64,000 bases of DNA from Mytilus edulis (Eukaryota; Mollusca; Bivalvia; Mytilida; Mytilidae): assembly GCF_963676685.1 (NCBI RefSeq), contig NC_092353.1:13334361-13398360 (forward strand), in the 5' to 3' direction. The position numbers were made by a program, and so were the translations under genes. The notes under the pieces were generated by a model that saw nothing but the letters and a program-made list of their open reading frames with translations, searched no databases and had not been told where the DNA came from. Below are positions 1 to 11,500 of the stretch, one piece after another; position 1 is the stretch's first letter, and each line of letters starts with the position of its first letter.

Positions 1-1222
1 ATATTAAATTCAAACCCCCAAAATATAAAAGATACTTTACTCAATTCTTACTAGAACACGCTATGGAATAAAACCGGACCAAATAAAGCAATAAAGAATC
101 ACCCTGAGAAATAAAGCATATCGGTTTTATTCAAATCAAGTTGCAGTGTCTTATTCAGACATCGGGGTATAATACACCCGTAAGCCCTTAATAATAAAGA
201 TAAACAACGGCGGTTTTATTCAAACCAAATGTCGATTATGTCTTATACAGACCTTGGCTTTATACGATCAAGCGACCGAATTAATAAAATATCTACTTTA
301 TATACTAATTACAGGTAAAGAAATAACAACTTTAACCAACCGCGTACTTCGATACAAACTTGTATATAAAGGTGCACTCGAAAATATTTTATTCTAAACA
401 ACTATTGATTACTACCGAGAAGAAAAGAAAAGCTTTTAATCATTTATCTTATGTAAAACACCGAGAATCCTTACTGATTAACCAATAGAAATCAACTACA
501 CTTTTTAGTTTACCCTGGATACGAACATGTAAGCAAAATAATAACAATGAAAATGAATTGTAAATTGAAATAAGCCATCCTACATATAATTTTAAATATA
601 TAAAAACCGATTCCGCTACACAAAAACAAAAATAAATTTTGTATCTCCTTTAATTTAGAGGATAAGATGGGATGCATTATTTGTGTTGTCTAGTACACAG
701 TGTAGATACTATTCTGCACGCTATTCGGAAGTCGCGATTTTCGAAGCGATGATTTCCAACTGGCTAACAGGACGGTTTTGCCTACGGTAACTTTTCTCAT
801 CATTTGTTTACTCCTATATCTACAAAGTGCTTTGAACATCTTCAAGGTATACATAGCATCATAAATATGAGTAACTGTAACAAAAACATGCGTTAGAATA
901 TAAAATATACGTGTGTATCACATCAACTTGGTAGAAAAAAGTGAAATCGATGGACAATTTTGCTCTCGTAGTGCAAAGCAAATAATCTTTTATTGCAAAT
1001 ATTTGCATCAGTTTACAGTTAAATATATACTGTTTCAATATTCTTTTCGTATTTAAGTAGAATATTCGTATTTCCCATAAAAAATATGTTTTCCTTGAGG
1101 ATCCCAAAATAAATCACTGTACGATCAGTCTACAGCTGACTGTATTCTAGAAGCGATTTCAGATTTTTTTACTGTAAGACCAGTCGTGATTTTGAAGAAA
1201 AAACAACAGCAATTTGAAGGTA
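1..1222. other. AT-rich intergenic DNA, no gene recognised
   Basis: No reading frame here has recognisable protein features. A short imperfect duplication (about 120-165 and 210-255, both containing CGGTTTTATTCAAA) is visible. Positions 692-746 match an inverted copy near 4845-4898, described separately. Confidence 0.5.
692..746 (+). repeat. Left arm of a 55-bp inverted repeat pair
   Basis: This stretch, ending in GTCGCGATTTTCGAAG, recurs as its reverse complement at about 4845-4898 with only a few mismatches. The two arms enclose about 4.1 kb. They could be the ends of one element or two unrelated insertions of the same repeat in opposite orientation. Confidence 0.6.
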
Positions 1223-1531
1223 TATACCACAGGCGCTTGGGTCTATGATACAGATTTTTTTTTTATTTTTTTTTTATTGAAATATTCAATTTTCTATATT
1301 TATAATACATAGCTATCACTTATGTGCATGTCTCACCTAATTTCGAGTGATTTAAACGACCCAGTATACTGGGTCGTTTAAAGTGTCGTTTAAATCACTC
1401 GAAACTAGGTGAGACATGCACAGAAGTGATAGATATGTATTATAAATATAGAAAATTGAATATTTTAATAATAAAAAAAAAAAATAAAAAAAAACAATAT
1501 CTGTATCATAGACCCAAGCGCCTGTGGTATA
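1223..1531. mobile_element. Foldback (long hairpin) element, 309 bp
   Basis: The sequence is close to a full palindrome centred near 1377. The outer ends read TATACCACAGGCGCTTGGG inward from both sides, and the centre is CCCAGTATACTGGG. A TA or TATA target duplication at the edges is possible but cannot be separated from the arms. It encodes no protein. This is the structure of a non-autonomous foldback MITE. Confidence 0.85.
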
Positions 1532-2035
1532 CACGTGTATGTGTGATATTATGGACTATCCAGGGAACTATAACGTGTAATTACTTTCATCAGACAATAC
1601 AAATATATTTCTGATGAATTTTTTAGACGGCAAAATAATTGTATTTTTGTTCCATCAGTCTTATTTAAAATCAAATGCCTAAAAAGTATTACATGATTCG
1701 CTTGTGGACTTTGTAATAGTGTATCGTAACAGTTATCTGTTTAGCTATTACATTTTTTAAGATTATCTACACCGTCCGCCGTTGACCAATTGATGATAAC
1801 ATAAATCAAGCTTGTCTCTTTTAAAATAAGAAAAAAATGGATAAAGACAGCTTTGCGTAGGGGGATAATTCATGTGATATAATTTTGGTAAGTTTACAGA
1901 AATAGAAGGTCTATAATGCATTAATCGAGTAAAAATGGAGCAATTTCAGAAAACTTTAATGATTGGTTTAGGAGGTGTTGGAAATACCTGATGGATGAAC
2001 CCATATAATGCAATGTTCAAGTCCGTATCTTATAT

Positions 2036-2488
2036 AAATAAAGTCATCATAGATACCAGGACTAAATTTAGTATATACTCCAGACGCGCGTATCATTTAC
2101 AAAAGACTCACCAGTGACGCTCGTATCAAAAAAGATAAAAATGCCACATAAAGTACGAAGTCAAAGAGCATTGAGAACCAAAATTCCTAAAAGTTTTGCC
2201 AAATACAGCTAAGGGAATCTATGCCTGAGTTAGAAAAGCCGTAGTATTTCAAAAAATTCCAAAATTTTGTAAACAGTAAATTTATAAATATAACCATATC
2301 AATTACAATTCATGTCAGCACAAAAAGTGCTGACTACTGGGCTAGTGATACCCTCGGGGAAATAAATCTCCACCAGCAGTGGCATCGACCCAGTGGTTGT
2401 AAATAAACTCATCATAGATACCAGGACTAAATTTAGTATATACGCCAGACGCGCGTTTCATCTACAAAAGACTCATCAGTGACGCTCG
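2036..2488 (-). repeat. 88-bp dispersed repeat present twice around a 277-bp spacer
   Basis: Positions 2036-2123 and 2401-2488 are direct copies of about 88 bp (on the minus strand ACGCGCGTCTGG...CTATGATGA). Single copies occur at about 11158-11227 and 47708-47795. A flanked unit plus isolated copies looks like a miniature element with terminal direct repeats and solo repeats, or like 1.2 copies of a 365-bp tandem monomer. Confidence 0.6.
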
Positions 2489-3645
2489 AATCCAAAAAAG
2501 TTACCCCATAAAAGTTTTTACTAAAATTCGAAATAGACGTTGCACAATACAGTCATTATCATTTACGATAAGGAAACCGAATAAGATTAATTAATAGTTA
2601 TATCAGTGACGGATTCAAAAAAAGGGGATCCGGCAGTTTGAAACCCTTTTTTAACTATCAATGCATTTGTATGGGAACATATATTTGGAATCCTCTTTTC
2701 TCCTGGATTGGACCCCCTCTCCATTTAAAAATGGCCGGAACCCCCAATGTATATTAAGTGGTTTATGAAGAGATGGCTTACAAAACCGGCGAAACATATT
2801 GTACCGGTCCAACGGACGAACGGAAAGATGGACTTCTTTATCACTATAACCCCCCGCTTGACAAAGTGGTGTACATGCAATTGAGTGTCAAAGAGACAGC
2901 TCTACATCTTAAACAAAGTGAAGGAACTGTGATCAATTATAGGCTACAGTACGGCCTCGTATGTGTGTAAATACATGCATGTTTTATATAACAACTAAAT
3001 CTGTGTGTTTGTACAATTTTAAGAATAACGGAGTACATTTCTGAAACTTATATACTAGTATACATCAAACCTTCCTCTTATTTTAGCAACATTTAAACAT
3101 CCTTATACTTAATGTAGTAAGTCGAGTACACCCTATCAAGCTAAAACATGTTTCATAAGTTTTCAGGATGTGAATGTATTGAAATATATTTGTGTTATTT
3201 AGAAAAATGTCACCTTCTGATGTATCGTAAATAACTTTGAAATAACCACTAGAATACAGTGACATTAAGACTGATCATACAGTTTTAAAATATTCAAGCG
3301 AGACTGATCATACAGTGAGAAATTCAAACAAGTGTAATTTTTTTTATTTCTGGCTTCAAAGATCTGGTTAAAACTTTTACCACCAATTGCAATATACTTC
3401 ATTTAGTTAATTAAGTCAGGTTTTTACGTTAATTTGTACACTAAGAGGGTAAAAAGAATGTTTTTAGGTTCGCCGACTGATTTTTCTTAGTGATGCACTT
3501 GAAAATCTCTTGATTAAGGCAAAGATACGAATAATGAATGTGTGGAATTTAATTCTAAACCATTTGAGAATAACGATGTCGGCTGAATTAATCATTAAGC
3601 AATGTACAGATGATCAACTTACCGTTTAATTCAGTATACAAGTAC

Positions 3646-3744
3646 TATATATACCATGGTTTTTACGAGTTAACATATTTAAACAAACGAATCCAAAGGA
3701 TGAGTTTGTTTAAATATGTTAATGAGTAAGACACATGGTATATA
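3646..3744. mobile_element. Small foldback element, 99 bp
   Basis: Outer arms TATATACCATG and CATGGTATATA, and inner arms TTAACATATTTAAACAAAC with its reverse complement, enclose a spacer of about 15 bp. It is non-coding and MITE-like. Confidence 0.7.
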
Positions 3745-4222
3745 AAATTTGTAATATAAATAAAATGATTGACAGCTTCAAGACCTTCAACTAATATTGG
3801 AAATTGATCACGTTACAGTTTTATCCAATGAAATGGAAGCTCGCGCAAGTCATTTTTGCGCTTCGTGTATGATCGTCTGTTTATTTCATGGAGTAGAACC
3901 CCTGAATTTGCAGAAAGTAAAGAAAATGTCGGATTTTCCCGATTTTATTTTTTAGTTTTGTGCCCCGTGTATGATTGTAGGCGCAGGTAATTTCATAATG
4001 TCGTCAGACTGAGGTAAACAAAAATGTTGGATTCCAGCGAGAAGGATTAAATAATTATTCTAATGACGGTAAGAATTGTTTTTTTTTGTTTTCAATGTAT
4101 CATACAAATTAATCATATTTTACAGAATTTTCATCTAATTGAAAAAGGCTTTTCTTCCGTTATTTTATTAGCTTATTTATTAAAACGCAATTTTAATGAT
4201 AATTAAAACAATATTTTAACAG

Positions 4223-4260
4223 TGGCGGATCCAGGGGCGTAGATAGTGTACGTCCCCTAA
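4223..4260 (+). repeat. Solitary end of the GTGGCGGATCCAGG element family
   Basis: AGTGGCGGATCCAGGGGC matches, in inverted form, the right end of the element at 32301-32470. No partner end is seen nearby, so this is probably a truncated copy. Confidence 0.4.
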
Positions 4261-4584
4261 TCATGTTTTTCACAGATATTTGTAACCGATATTTATCCCT
4301 TTTTGTATAGGTACCCCCCTTTTTAAATCGAAATTTAAATGAATTTTCGCAAAAGAAATGATAGTTTTACATTTTATTTTTTTCAAAACTGAAAGAAGAA
4401 ACATTTAGTAATTGTTTCCAAAATTAAGGGAATTCGTAACAATCCTATATAGTTTGAAAAGGGTTTCTTGAAATGTGGTACACATAATTTATTGCTTTTT
4501 CTTATAAAATGAAAACAAATGAAGATCTTGACCTTTTAGTACGTTTTACATTTTCCTAAATATTTAAGAGGCGGATACATTCGA

Positions 4585-4660
4585 AAAAAAGGTGGAGCTT
4601 CAGCCATGGAATAACATGAAAATGAATATGTTATACCATGGCTGAAGCTCCGCCTTTTTT
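4585..4660. mobile_element. Small foldback element, 76 bp
   Basis: Arms AAAAAAGGTGGAGCTTCAGC and the near-perfect reverse complement ending CTCCGCCTTTTTT meet around a short AT-rich loop. Confidence 0.65.
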
Positions 4661-4844
4661 CCTTTGGATTCTAGTCGAGTTGCATATTCAATTAGCAAAG
4701 TATGGTACAACATAAATTTGCATATAATATACCATGGTTTTCCCTCTCCACACTTTTTAAGCAAATTATTTCATAAAAACATCAAAGGAAAAAATCCAAT
4801 TTATGTTACAAATCAAATTTAAAATGTGATCCAAAAAATTCTCT

Positions 4845-4898
4845 CTTCGAAAATCGCGACTTCCGGATAGCGTACAGAATAGTATCTACACTGTGTAG
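4845..4898 (-). repeat. Right arm of the 55-bp inverted repeat pair
   Basis: This is the reverse complement of 692-746 with few differences, starting CTTCGAAAATCGCGACTTCC. Confidence 0.6.
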
Positions 4899-4929
4899 TA
4901 TATTTGTACAAACCTATATCATAAAAGAG

Positions 4930-6165
4930 GGTCGAAAGGTACCAGAGGGACATTCAAACTAATAAGAACAAAATAAACTGACAACGCAACGCATAAAAGA
5001 AAAGACAAACAGACAAACGATAGTACACAAAACACAACAGAGAAACTAACAAGAGTGCACACGCTGAAATGTCTCGCCTTCTATATTAATCATTGATATT
5101 ATGTTGATAGTCCTAAGTATAAAGTTTTATTACAACTGTCTCATTAACTTAACATTAACCAAAATAACTAAACAAAGACCAATGAACCATGAAAATGAGG
5201 TCAAGGTCAGATGAACCATGCCAGGCAGACATGTACAGCTAACAATGCTTCTATACAACATATATAGTTGACCTATTACTTATAGTTTAAGAAAAATTGA
5301 CCAAAACACAAAAAATTAACACTGTGCAATGAACCGTGAAAATGAGGTCATGGTCAAAAGAAACCTGCCCTACTGACATAAAGATCATAAAATATTTCCA
5401 TACACCAAATATAGTTGACCTATGGCATATAGTATTAGATAAATAGACCAAAACTCAAAAACTTAACTTTGACCACTGAACCATGAAAATGAGGTCAAGG
5501 CCACATGACATCTCCCCGCTAGACATGTACACCTTACAATCATTCCATACAACAAATATAGTAGACCTATTGCATATAGTATGAAAAAAACAGACCAAAA
5601 CACAAAAATTTAACTATAACCACTGAACCATGAAAATGAGGTCAAGGTCACATGACATCTGCCCGCTAGACATGTACACCTTACAATCATTCCATACAAC
5701 AAATACAGTAGACCTATTGCATATAGTATGAAAAAAACAGACCAAAACACAAAAATTTAACTATAACCACTGAACCATGAAAATGAGGTCAAGGTCAGAT
5801 GACACCTGCCAGTTGGACATGTACACCTTACAGTCCTTCCATACACCGAATATACAAGCCCTATTGCTTATAGTATCTGAGATACGGACTTGACCACCAA
5901 AACTTAACCTTGTTTACTGATCCATGAAATGAGGTCGAGGTCAAGTGAAAACTGTCTGACAGACATGAGGACCTTGCAAGGTACGCACATATCAAATATA
6001 GTTATCCTATTACTTACAATAAGAGAGAATTCAACATTACAAAAAATCTGAACTTTTTTTTCAAGTGGTCACTGAACCATGAAAATGAGGTCAAGGACAT
6101 TGGACATGTGACTGACGGAAACTTCGTAACATGAGGCATCTATATACAAAGTATGAAGCATCCAG
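4930..6165 (+). repeat. Tandem array with 147-bp period, seven units
   Basis: The motif GAACCATGAAAATGAGGTCA (or a close variant) begins at 5184, 5331, 5478, 5625, 5772, 5919 and 6073, giving five successive steps of 147 bp and one of 154. A non-repeated leader (ACCAGAGGGAC...) precedes it. The same leader and degenerate units recur at 12282-13585, so this is a dispersed element with a tandem core. Confidence 0.85.
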
Positions 6166-6210
6166 GTCTTCCACCTTCTAAAATATAAAGCTTTTAAGAA
6201 GTTAGCTAAC

Positions 6211-6242
6211 ACCACCGCCGCCGTAGCCGCCGCCGCCGCCGG
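6211..6242 (+). repeat. GCC trinucleotide microsatellite
   Basis: An interrupted (CCG)n run. The reading frames across it give only alanine-rich low-complexity peptide. Confidence 0.8.
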
Positions 6243-6328
6243 ATCACTATCCCTATGTCGAGCTTTCTGCAACAAAAGTTGCAGGCTCGACAAAAACTAA
6301 GCAACAAAAAAAAACTAACCAAAATCTA

Positions 6329-6344
6329 CCCCCCCCCCCCCCCC
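6329..6344 (+). repeat. C homopolymer (16)
   Basis: An uninterrupted run of cytosines in otherwise AT-rich DNA. Its length is likely to vary and to be hard to sequence accurately. Confidence 0.8.
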
Positions 6345-7742
6345 AGAATATCAAATGGTCGTCCCTTGTACCAATTTTCGATTTCGATTTAAGGGTAACA
6401 TTTAAATGAAATTATGACGTTTGTGGCCTTTGTAACTCCTACTTTTTTCATCGATATTCATACAAATGTATTTGGGGCCTCAAATTTCCATTGTTACTAT
6501 ATTCGTCGAATCTGCTACAGATTCGTTGCGGCATGTTTGCTGCAAATGTGATGCAGGTATGCTGCAGAAATTTACCATGCAAATGAGTAGTTGCTGCGGA
6601 CCTGTATTTGATTCCGCAGTTTAATTCTGAAAAAGTTAGGTCACATACATTCTAGTCTCTTCCCCGGCCGTTATTGAAATTCTTGTTAATATTTGTATAT
6701 TTCGAAGGCATACTGAACGTTTTACGTAGGGAACCAACCTACACACATTCAAACAGCCAGACAATTCAAATATACTGCAGCATTTGCAAAATTATCAGAG
6801 CATATGCATGATATGTAAAACCTCGCAAGAAATAATGTCAAGTTTTTTGTCGTTCAAGTACTGAAATGCATTAAATATTTCAAATACAAAAGAAGGGTTT
6901 ATGTAAAGTGCATGTTGTGCATACTGCTAGTTAAAATAATTTCTTCAAAATTCAATTTGACTTATTGAAACAGAAGATTTTTCAAACATATAGAAGACCC
7001 CCCCCCCCCCCCCCCCCCCTAGAATATTCAAAGATTTTTAAATCTAGCTACGAACATCCCTTATATTCTAGTTTATCGTGCAATCATTATTCAAATACTT
7101 CCTGCAAACTTTAAAAAAAAAGCACATTTTATACCTTAAAGTTTATATGCATGGGGGTAAAAATGTTACGGAGACGAGTCCCTGTGTGGAAACTTCCCGG
7201 AACATAATCGTGCACGGATCATAGTAGGAAATCTATCAGTTTTCTTAACATAATAAACAAATTAATCTTTTTTTTAAAAGTCCCAGATGAAACGGGTACA
7301 AGTTTATTTATAACAGAAACAAATAGGTCATTATAAAAGTTGGAACTTTTACGGTCTAAAAATAGATATAAAGAATTTTCAAATGATTACGAAATCCCCT
7401 CCATAGAAACAAAGCAGTTATAAACAAATGGTTAAGCTTGGAATGATAACATAGCTAAAGGTATGTAGTCTTTGTAGAGAGAAACACATCTATAAATTAA
7501 CACGAAAAGGCTCTGCGTCAAACAAAGAAGTGAGCGGAAAATGTCTGACAGGGTTTATCATGTTTATATAGCTTTTTCTTTTTAGCTGGTTATTTTGTGA
7601 TGCATTGCATATCATGTAAATAGTTTTAAATGTTTAAGGTAGAATAAAATGGTCAATATGAAACCGACAATAGATTCGTGTTAAAGATGGTTTGAACAGC
7701 CAAAAAGACAACAATGATAGTTCAGATCATGATTTTGTTTTA
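6345..7742. other. Intergenic DNA, no gene recognised
   Basis: AT-rich, with no supported coding region. It contains the cytosine run listed separately at 6998-7019. Confidence 0.5.
6998..7019 (+). repeat. C homopolymer (22)
   Basis: An uninterrupted cytosine run. On the opposite strand it is a long G tract able to form quadruplex structure. Confidence 0.8.
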
Positions 7743-8142
7743 TTGAACTTTCGATTTCAATATATATGATATGCTTATATCTGTTGTAGCGGGTAATAAG
7801 TATAAAGTATAAAGCTGCAGGTTTGAGTTCAGATCTGGTCAATCCCTTAAAACATGTTAACTAGATATATATATATATATATATACGTCTGTGTGTAATT
7901 TGGGTGGCCCATTTCACCTTAAATGCATGATAAAAAAATGTCTACTATGATTTAACTTTCGATGTCAATATATATGATATTGCTTATATCTGTTGTAGCT
8001 AATAAGTATAAAGTATAAAGCTGCAGGTTTGAGTTCGGATCTGGTCAATCCCTAAAAAAATGTTAACTAGATATATATGTCTGGGTGAAATTTGGGTGTC
8101 CCATTTCACATCAAATGCATGATAAAAAAATGTCTACTATGA
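7743..8142 (+). repeat. Tandem duplication upstream of the papain-like gene
   Basis: 7743-7950 and 7951-8142 are direct copies of about 200 bp. Both carry AAGCTGCAGGTTTGAGTTC and TGTTAACTAGATATATA. The first has a longer (TA)n run (about 7864-7884). The pair ends about 200 bp before the first supported exon of the downstream gene, so it could lie in that gene's upstream control region. Confidence 0.8.
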
Positions 8143-8342
8143 TTGAACGTTGAAGATGCCGATGATATAACCATGATAACATGATTAGTTTTTTGTTTAC
8201 AAACATTGATTTTTCTTCCTTTAAAGACCTGCTGAAAAATACTAATTAAATATTTGTTTTAAAAGAAAATGGATATATTTAATGTTAATTTCTACATAAT
8301 ATTTAAAAAAAAAACATCCATTGAACTTTAAGGTGAGTGGAA

Positions 8343-8564
8343 ATGGTAGTGCGGTTTTACGAATGGGATCCTTTAGGGTCAGCGCTTGGGCACGCCTCAC
8401 TTACATTACCAAACGGTACCCACATTAGCTGGTGGCCATGTGATGAAGATCGATCGACCCTGACAACATGGTTGGAACTGAGTGGATGTAAAAGTGTTGC
8501 TAAGACAGTTGGCTTTTCGCCATTTAAGATATCTACAGTTTTACTGTCTATCCCTACTTCTGTG
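8343..8564 (+). CDS. Papain-like gene, exon 1 (residues 1-74)
   Basis: Carries the putative catalytic histidine (GHAS, His17) and the SWWP motif. It ends ACTTCTGTG before GTATGT. Past this donor the frame runs 45 nt to a stop, so reading through would give a protein without the cysteine half. Confidence 0.6.
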
Positions 8565-11500
8565 GTATGTATACTATTAAACACAGTTGACTCAGCTAAC
8601 ATCCATTGATCATTAATTATATAAGCATTTCGTTGAGAATCAACTTTAGTTCTTTTTATGCCCCACCTTCGATAGTAGAGGGGCATTATGTTTTCTGGTC
8701 TGTGCGTCCTTCCGTCTGTACGTTCGTCTGTCTGCACGTTCGTCTGTCTGTCCGTCCGTCCGTTCGTTCGTTCGTTCGTTCGCCTGTCCGACCGTTCCTC
8801 CTACTTCAGGTTTAAGTTTTTGGTCAAGGTAGTTTTTGATGAAGCTGAAGTCCAATCAACTTGAAACTTAGTACACATGTTCCTTATGATATGATCTTTC
8901 TTATTTTAAAACAAAATTAGACTTTTGACCCTATTTTCATGGTCCACTGAACATAGAAATTAAAAGTGTGAGTTTCAGGTTAAAGGTTTTTGGTCATGGT
9001 AGTTTTTGATGAAGCTGAAGTCCAATCAACTTGAAACTTAGTACACATGTTCCTTATGATATGAGCTTTCTTGTTTTAAACCAAAACTTTTGACCCCATT
9101 TTCATGGTCCATGCACTGAACATAGAAGTTAAAAGTGTGAGTTTCAGGTTAAAGTTTTTGGTCAAGGTATAGTTTTTGATGAAGCTGAAGTCCAATCAAC
9201 TTGAAACTTAGTACACATGTTCCTTATAATATGATCTTTCTTATTTTTAAACCAAATTAGATTTTTGACCCCATTTTCATGGTCCACTGAACATAGAAAT
9301 TAAAAGTGTGAGTTTCAGGTTAAAGTTTTTGGTCAAGGTAGTTTTTGATGAAGTTAAAGTCCAATCAACTCGAAACCTAGTGCACATGTTCCCTATTGGT
9401 TGATCTTTTTACTTTTAAGGCCAAATTAGATTTTTTACCCAATTTCACGGTCCATTGAATATGAAAGATGATAATGAGAGTGGGGCATCCTTGTACTTTG
9501 GACACATTCTTGTTTTCTATTTAAATAAATGCGTAAAAAGACAATTTATGTAAATATGTGATTCGAATATCTTTGTCTTATGATTAAAGTTGATCGTAAG
9601 CACCGTGTATCATCGTACAGCGGATATAGGTACTAACCAAGCGGGCATGATCGAATTTGACCTTACAAGGTAACGAAGATCTTTGTTTTGCTTTATCAAT
9701 ATTCAATGTACATTTCTCAACATTTGAAATTCCTGCTCCCAAATAATTTTTGCATCAATTTTTTCCTATTCATAAAACAACTTTGATATTCAAATAAGAA
9801 CAATTAACTTGTTGATGCGCAAATAGTTGTGAAAGTCAACACCCACTTTCAATTTCGTTACAGTTGTTGAGACATTTACATCTTTTATCTGAAAGAAACC
9901 TAATACAGGGCAACAGTAATAGTTACCAATCATAAACCAACCTGTGATTACTCATTCCTTGAAACTGTTTGGGTAATAAACGAGTATATAAATAAAGTTT
10001 TTGTGTGCGGTGTACAACAACTTAACTATGCACCATACATAAGAATTTATGTGGTCAGCTAAACACCGTACACAACGCTTCTTTAGGGATAAAATATCGA
10101 ATAATAACATATGCATACCTGCCAACTTTTCAAAATGCCCATGGGGGTTTTGCGTGCAAGATGGCTGTCATAGTCATAAAAAACCTTCAAGGGGGTCTTC
10201 AAATACATTTTAATGTTGGTTTTTGGCTTCTTCATACTTTTATAAGCTTAAAGTCATTGTAAAACTAATTGTTTTGTTTAAAATTGTGGGCAAAATTGCT
10301 CTTTCAAAATTTTAATTTGGAAGCCTCCATGGGGGAAATCCCCCGCAAATAGTGACAGTTGGCAGGTATGCATATGTATGAAAGATTTCAATGTCAATTA
10401 TTGAAACAGCTATACCTATTTCATATATTGGTAAGTCATGAATAAAAGCAACAGTAGTATACCGCTGTTCGAAACTCATAAATTGATAGAGAAAATCAAA
10501 GTACTGAAGTACTGACCATCGGATGACCACAAGTTCTTGTGGATGGTCAAAAGCACTTGTCTCAGAAAAAAATCACATATCTCTTTACCTGAAACAGGTT
10601 AATGTACAGAGATATATTTTTTCTGAGACAAGTTCGTACGTGGATGATGAAAATGACCGGAAATTCAACTTCACCGTAATAACTATACACTGATTAAAAT
10701 AACAGTTACATCTATATGATTTTCATCCATTTGTATAGCATTCTATTCTACTATTCTAATAATAGTGCAATGCAAGTGCATGGTGGACACTTTTCTGTAA
10801 AAAAAATAATCTAAAAGATTGGATACGAGTAAACATTCATATTTTCCCGCAAAAACAGTTACAGAGTTACCGGTCCTTGCCGAAATTGTCGCGAAACGTT
10901 CTTTGAGATATTCTTCCGCATGCTTTAAGGTGTCAGACCACCAATTAAAAATCCCTATCTGTTCAACCAAATTTTGCAATTTTCCTAGCTTTCTAATTAT
11001 TTCACCTTAAGTTTAGCTTCATATTTGCCCATTGATACAACGTTATATTATGAACGTTATGGAATTTTTAAACCACATACTGAAAAGAAATCCAGAAAAA
11101 ACAACTTTAACCAGTCGTATACAATTATTCCCCATGTTTTAGGCCTAACCGATACTGGTTTCGTAGACGAAACGCGCGTTTGCCGCAAATACGAAATTTT
11201 AATCCTGGTATCTATGATGAGTTTATTGATTATAAGAAACGGAAAGAGATTGATAGTAGATTTGAAATGGTTTCATCATCGAAGTTAATGGTACAGACAT
11301 GTTAACCAAGGTCGCCCCTAGTTTTGTGATTGGATTTGTAGAACAAAGGTATGAACAAGTAGCGAAAATGTTCGATCAAGACTACCGAAACTACGAAATA
11401 ACTAACTGGAAACGATACCTCCACAATTTCATTATATTTTGGAGCGAATGAAAATAAGTTTTTTTTCAAAAAGAGACCTACTGAATACCTCAACAACGTT

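Noticed and set aside
2758..2970. 70-codon plus-strand frame
   Set aside because: No recognisable domain, splice context or neighbour supports it as a gene.
5160..6130. Regularly spaced repeats that might suggest a CRISPR array
   Set aside because: Units are 147 bp with no short-repeat/unique-spacer structure, and the genome is animal.
8357..8737. 126-codon minus-strand frame opposite the papain-like exon
   Set aside because: It mirrors exon 1 and the adjacent microsatellite; Arg/Thr/Asp repeats come from the tetranucleotide tract.
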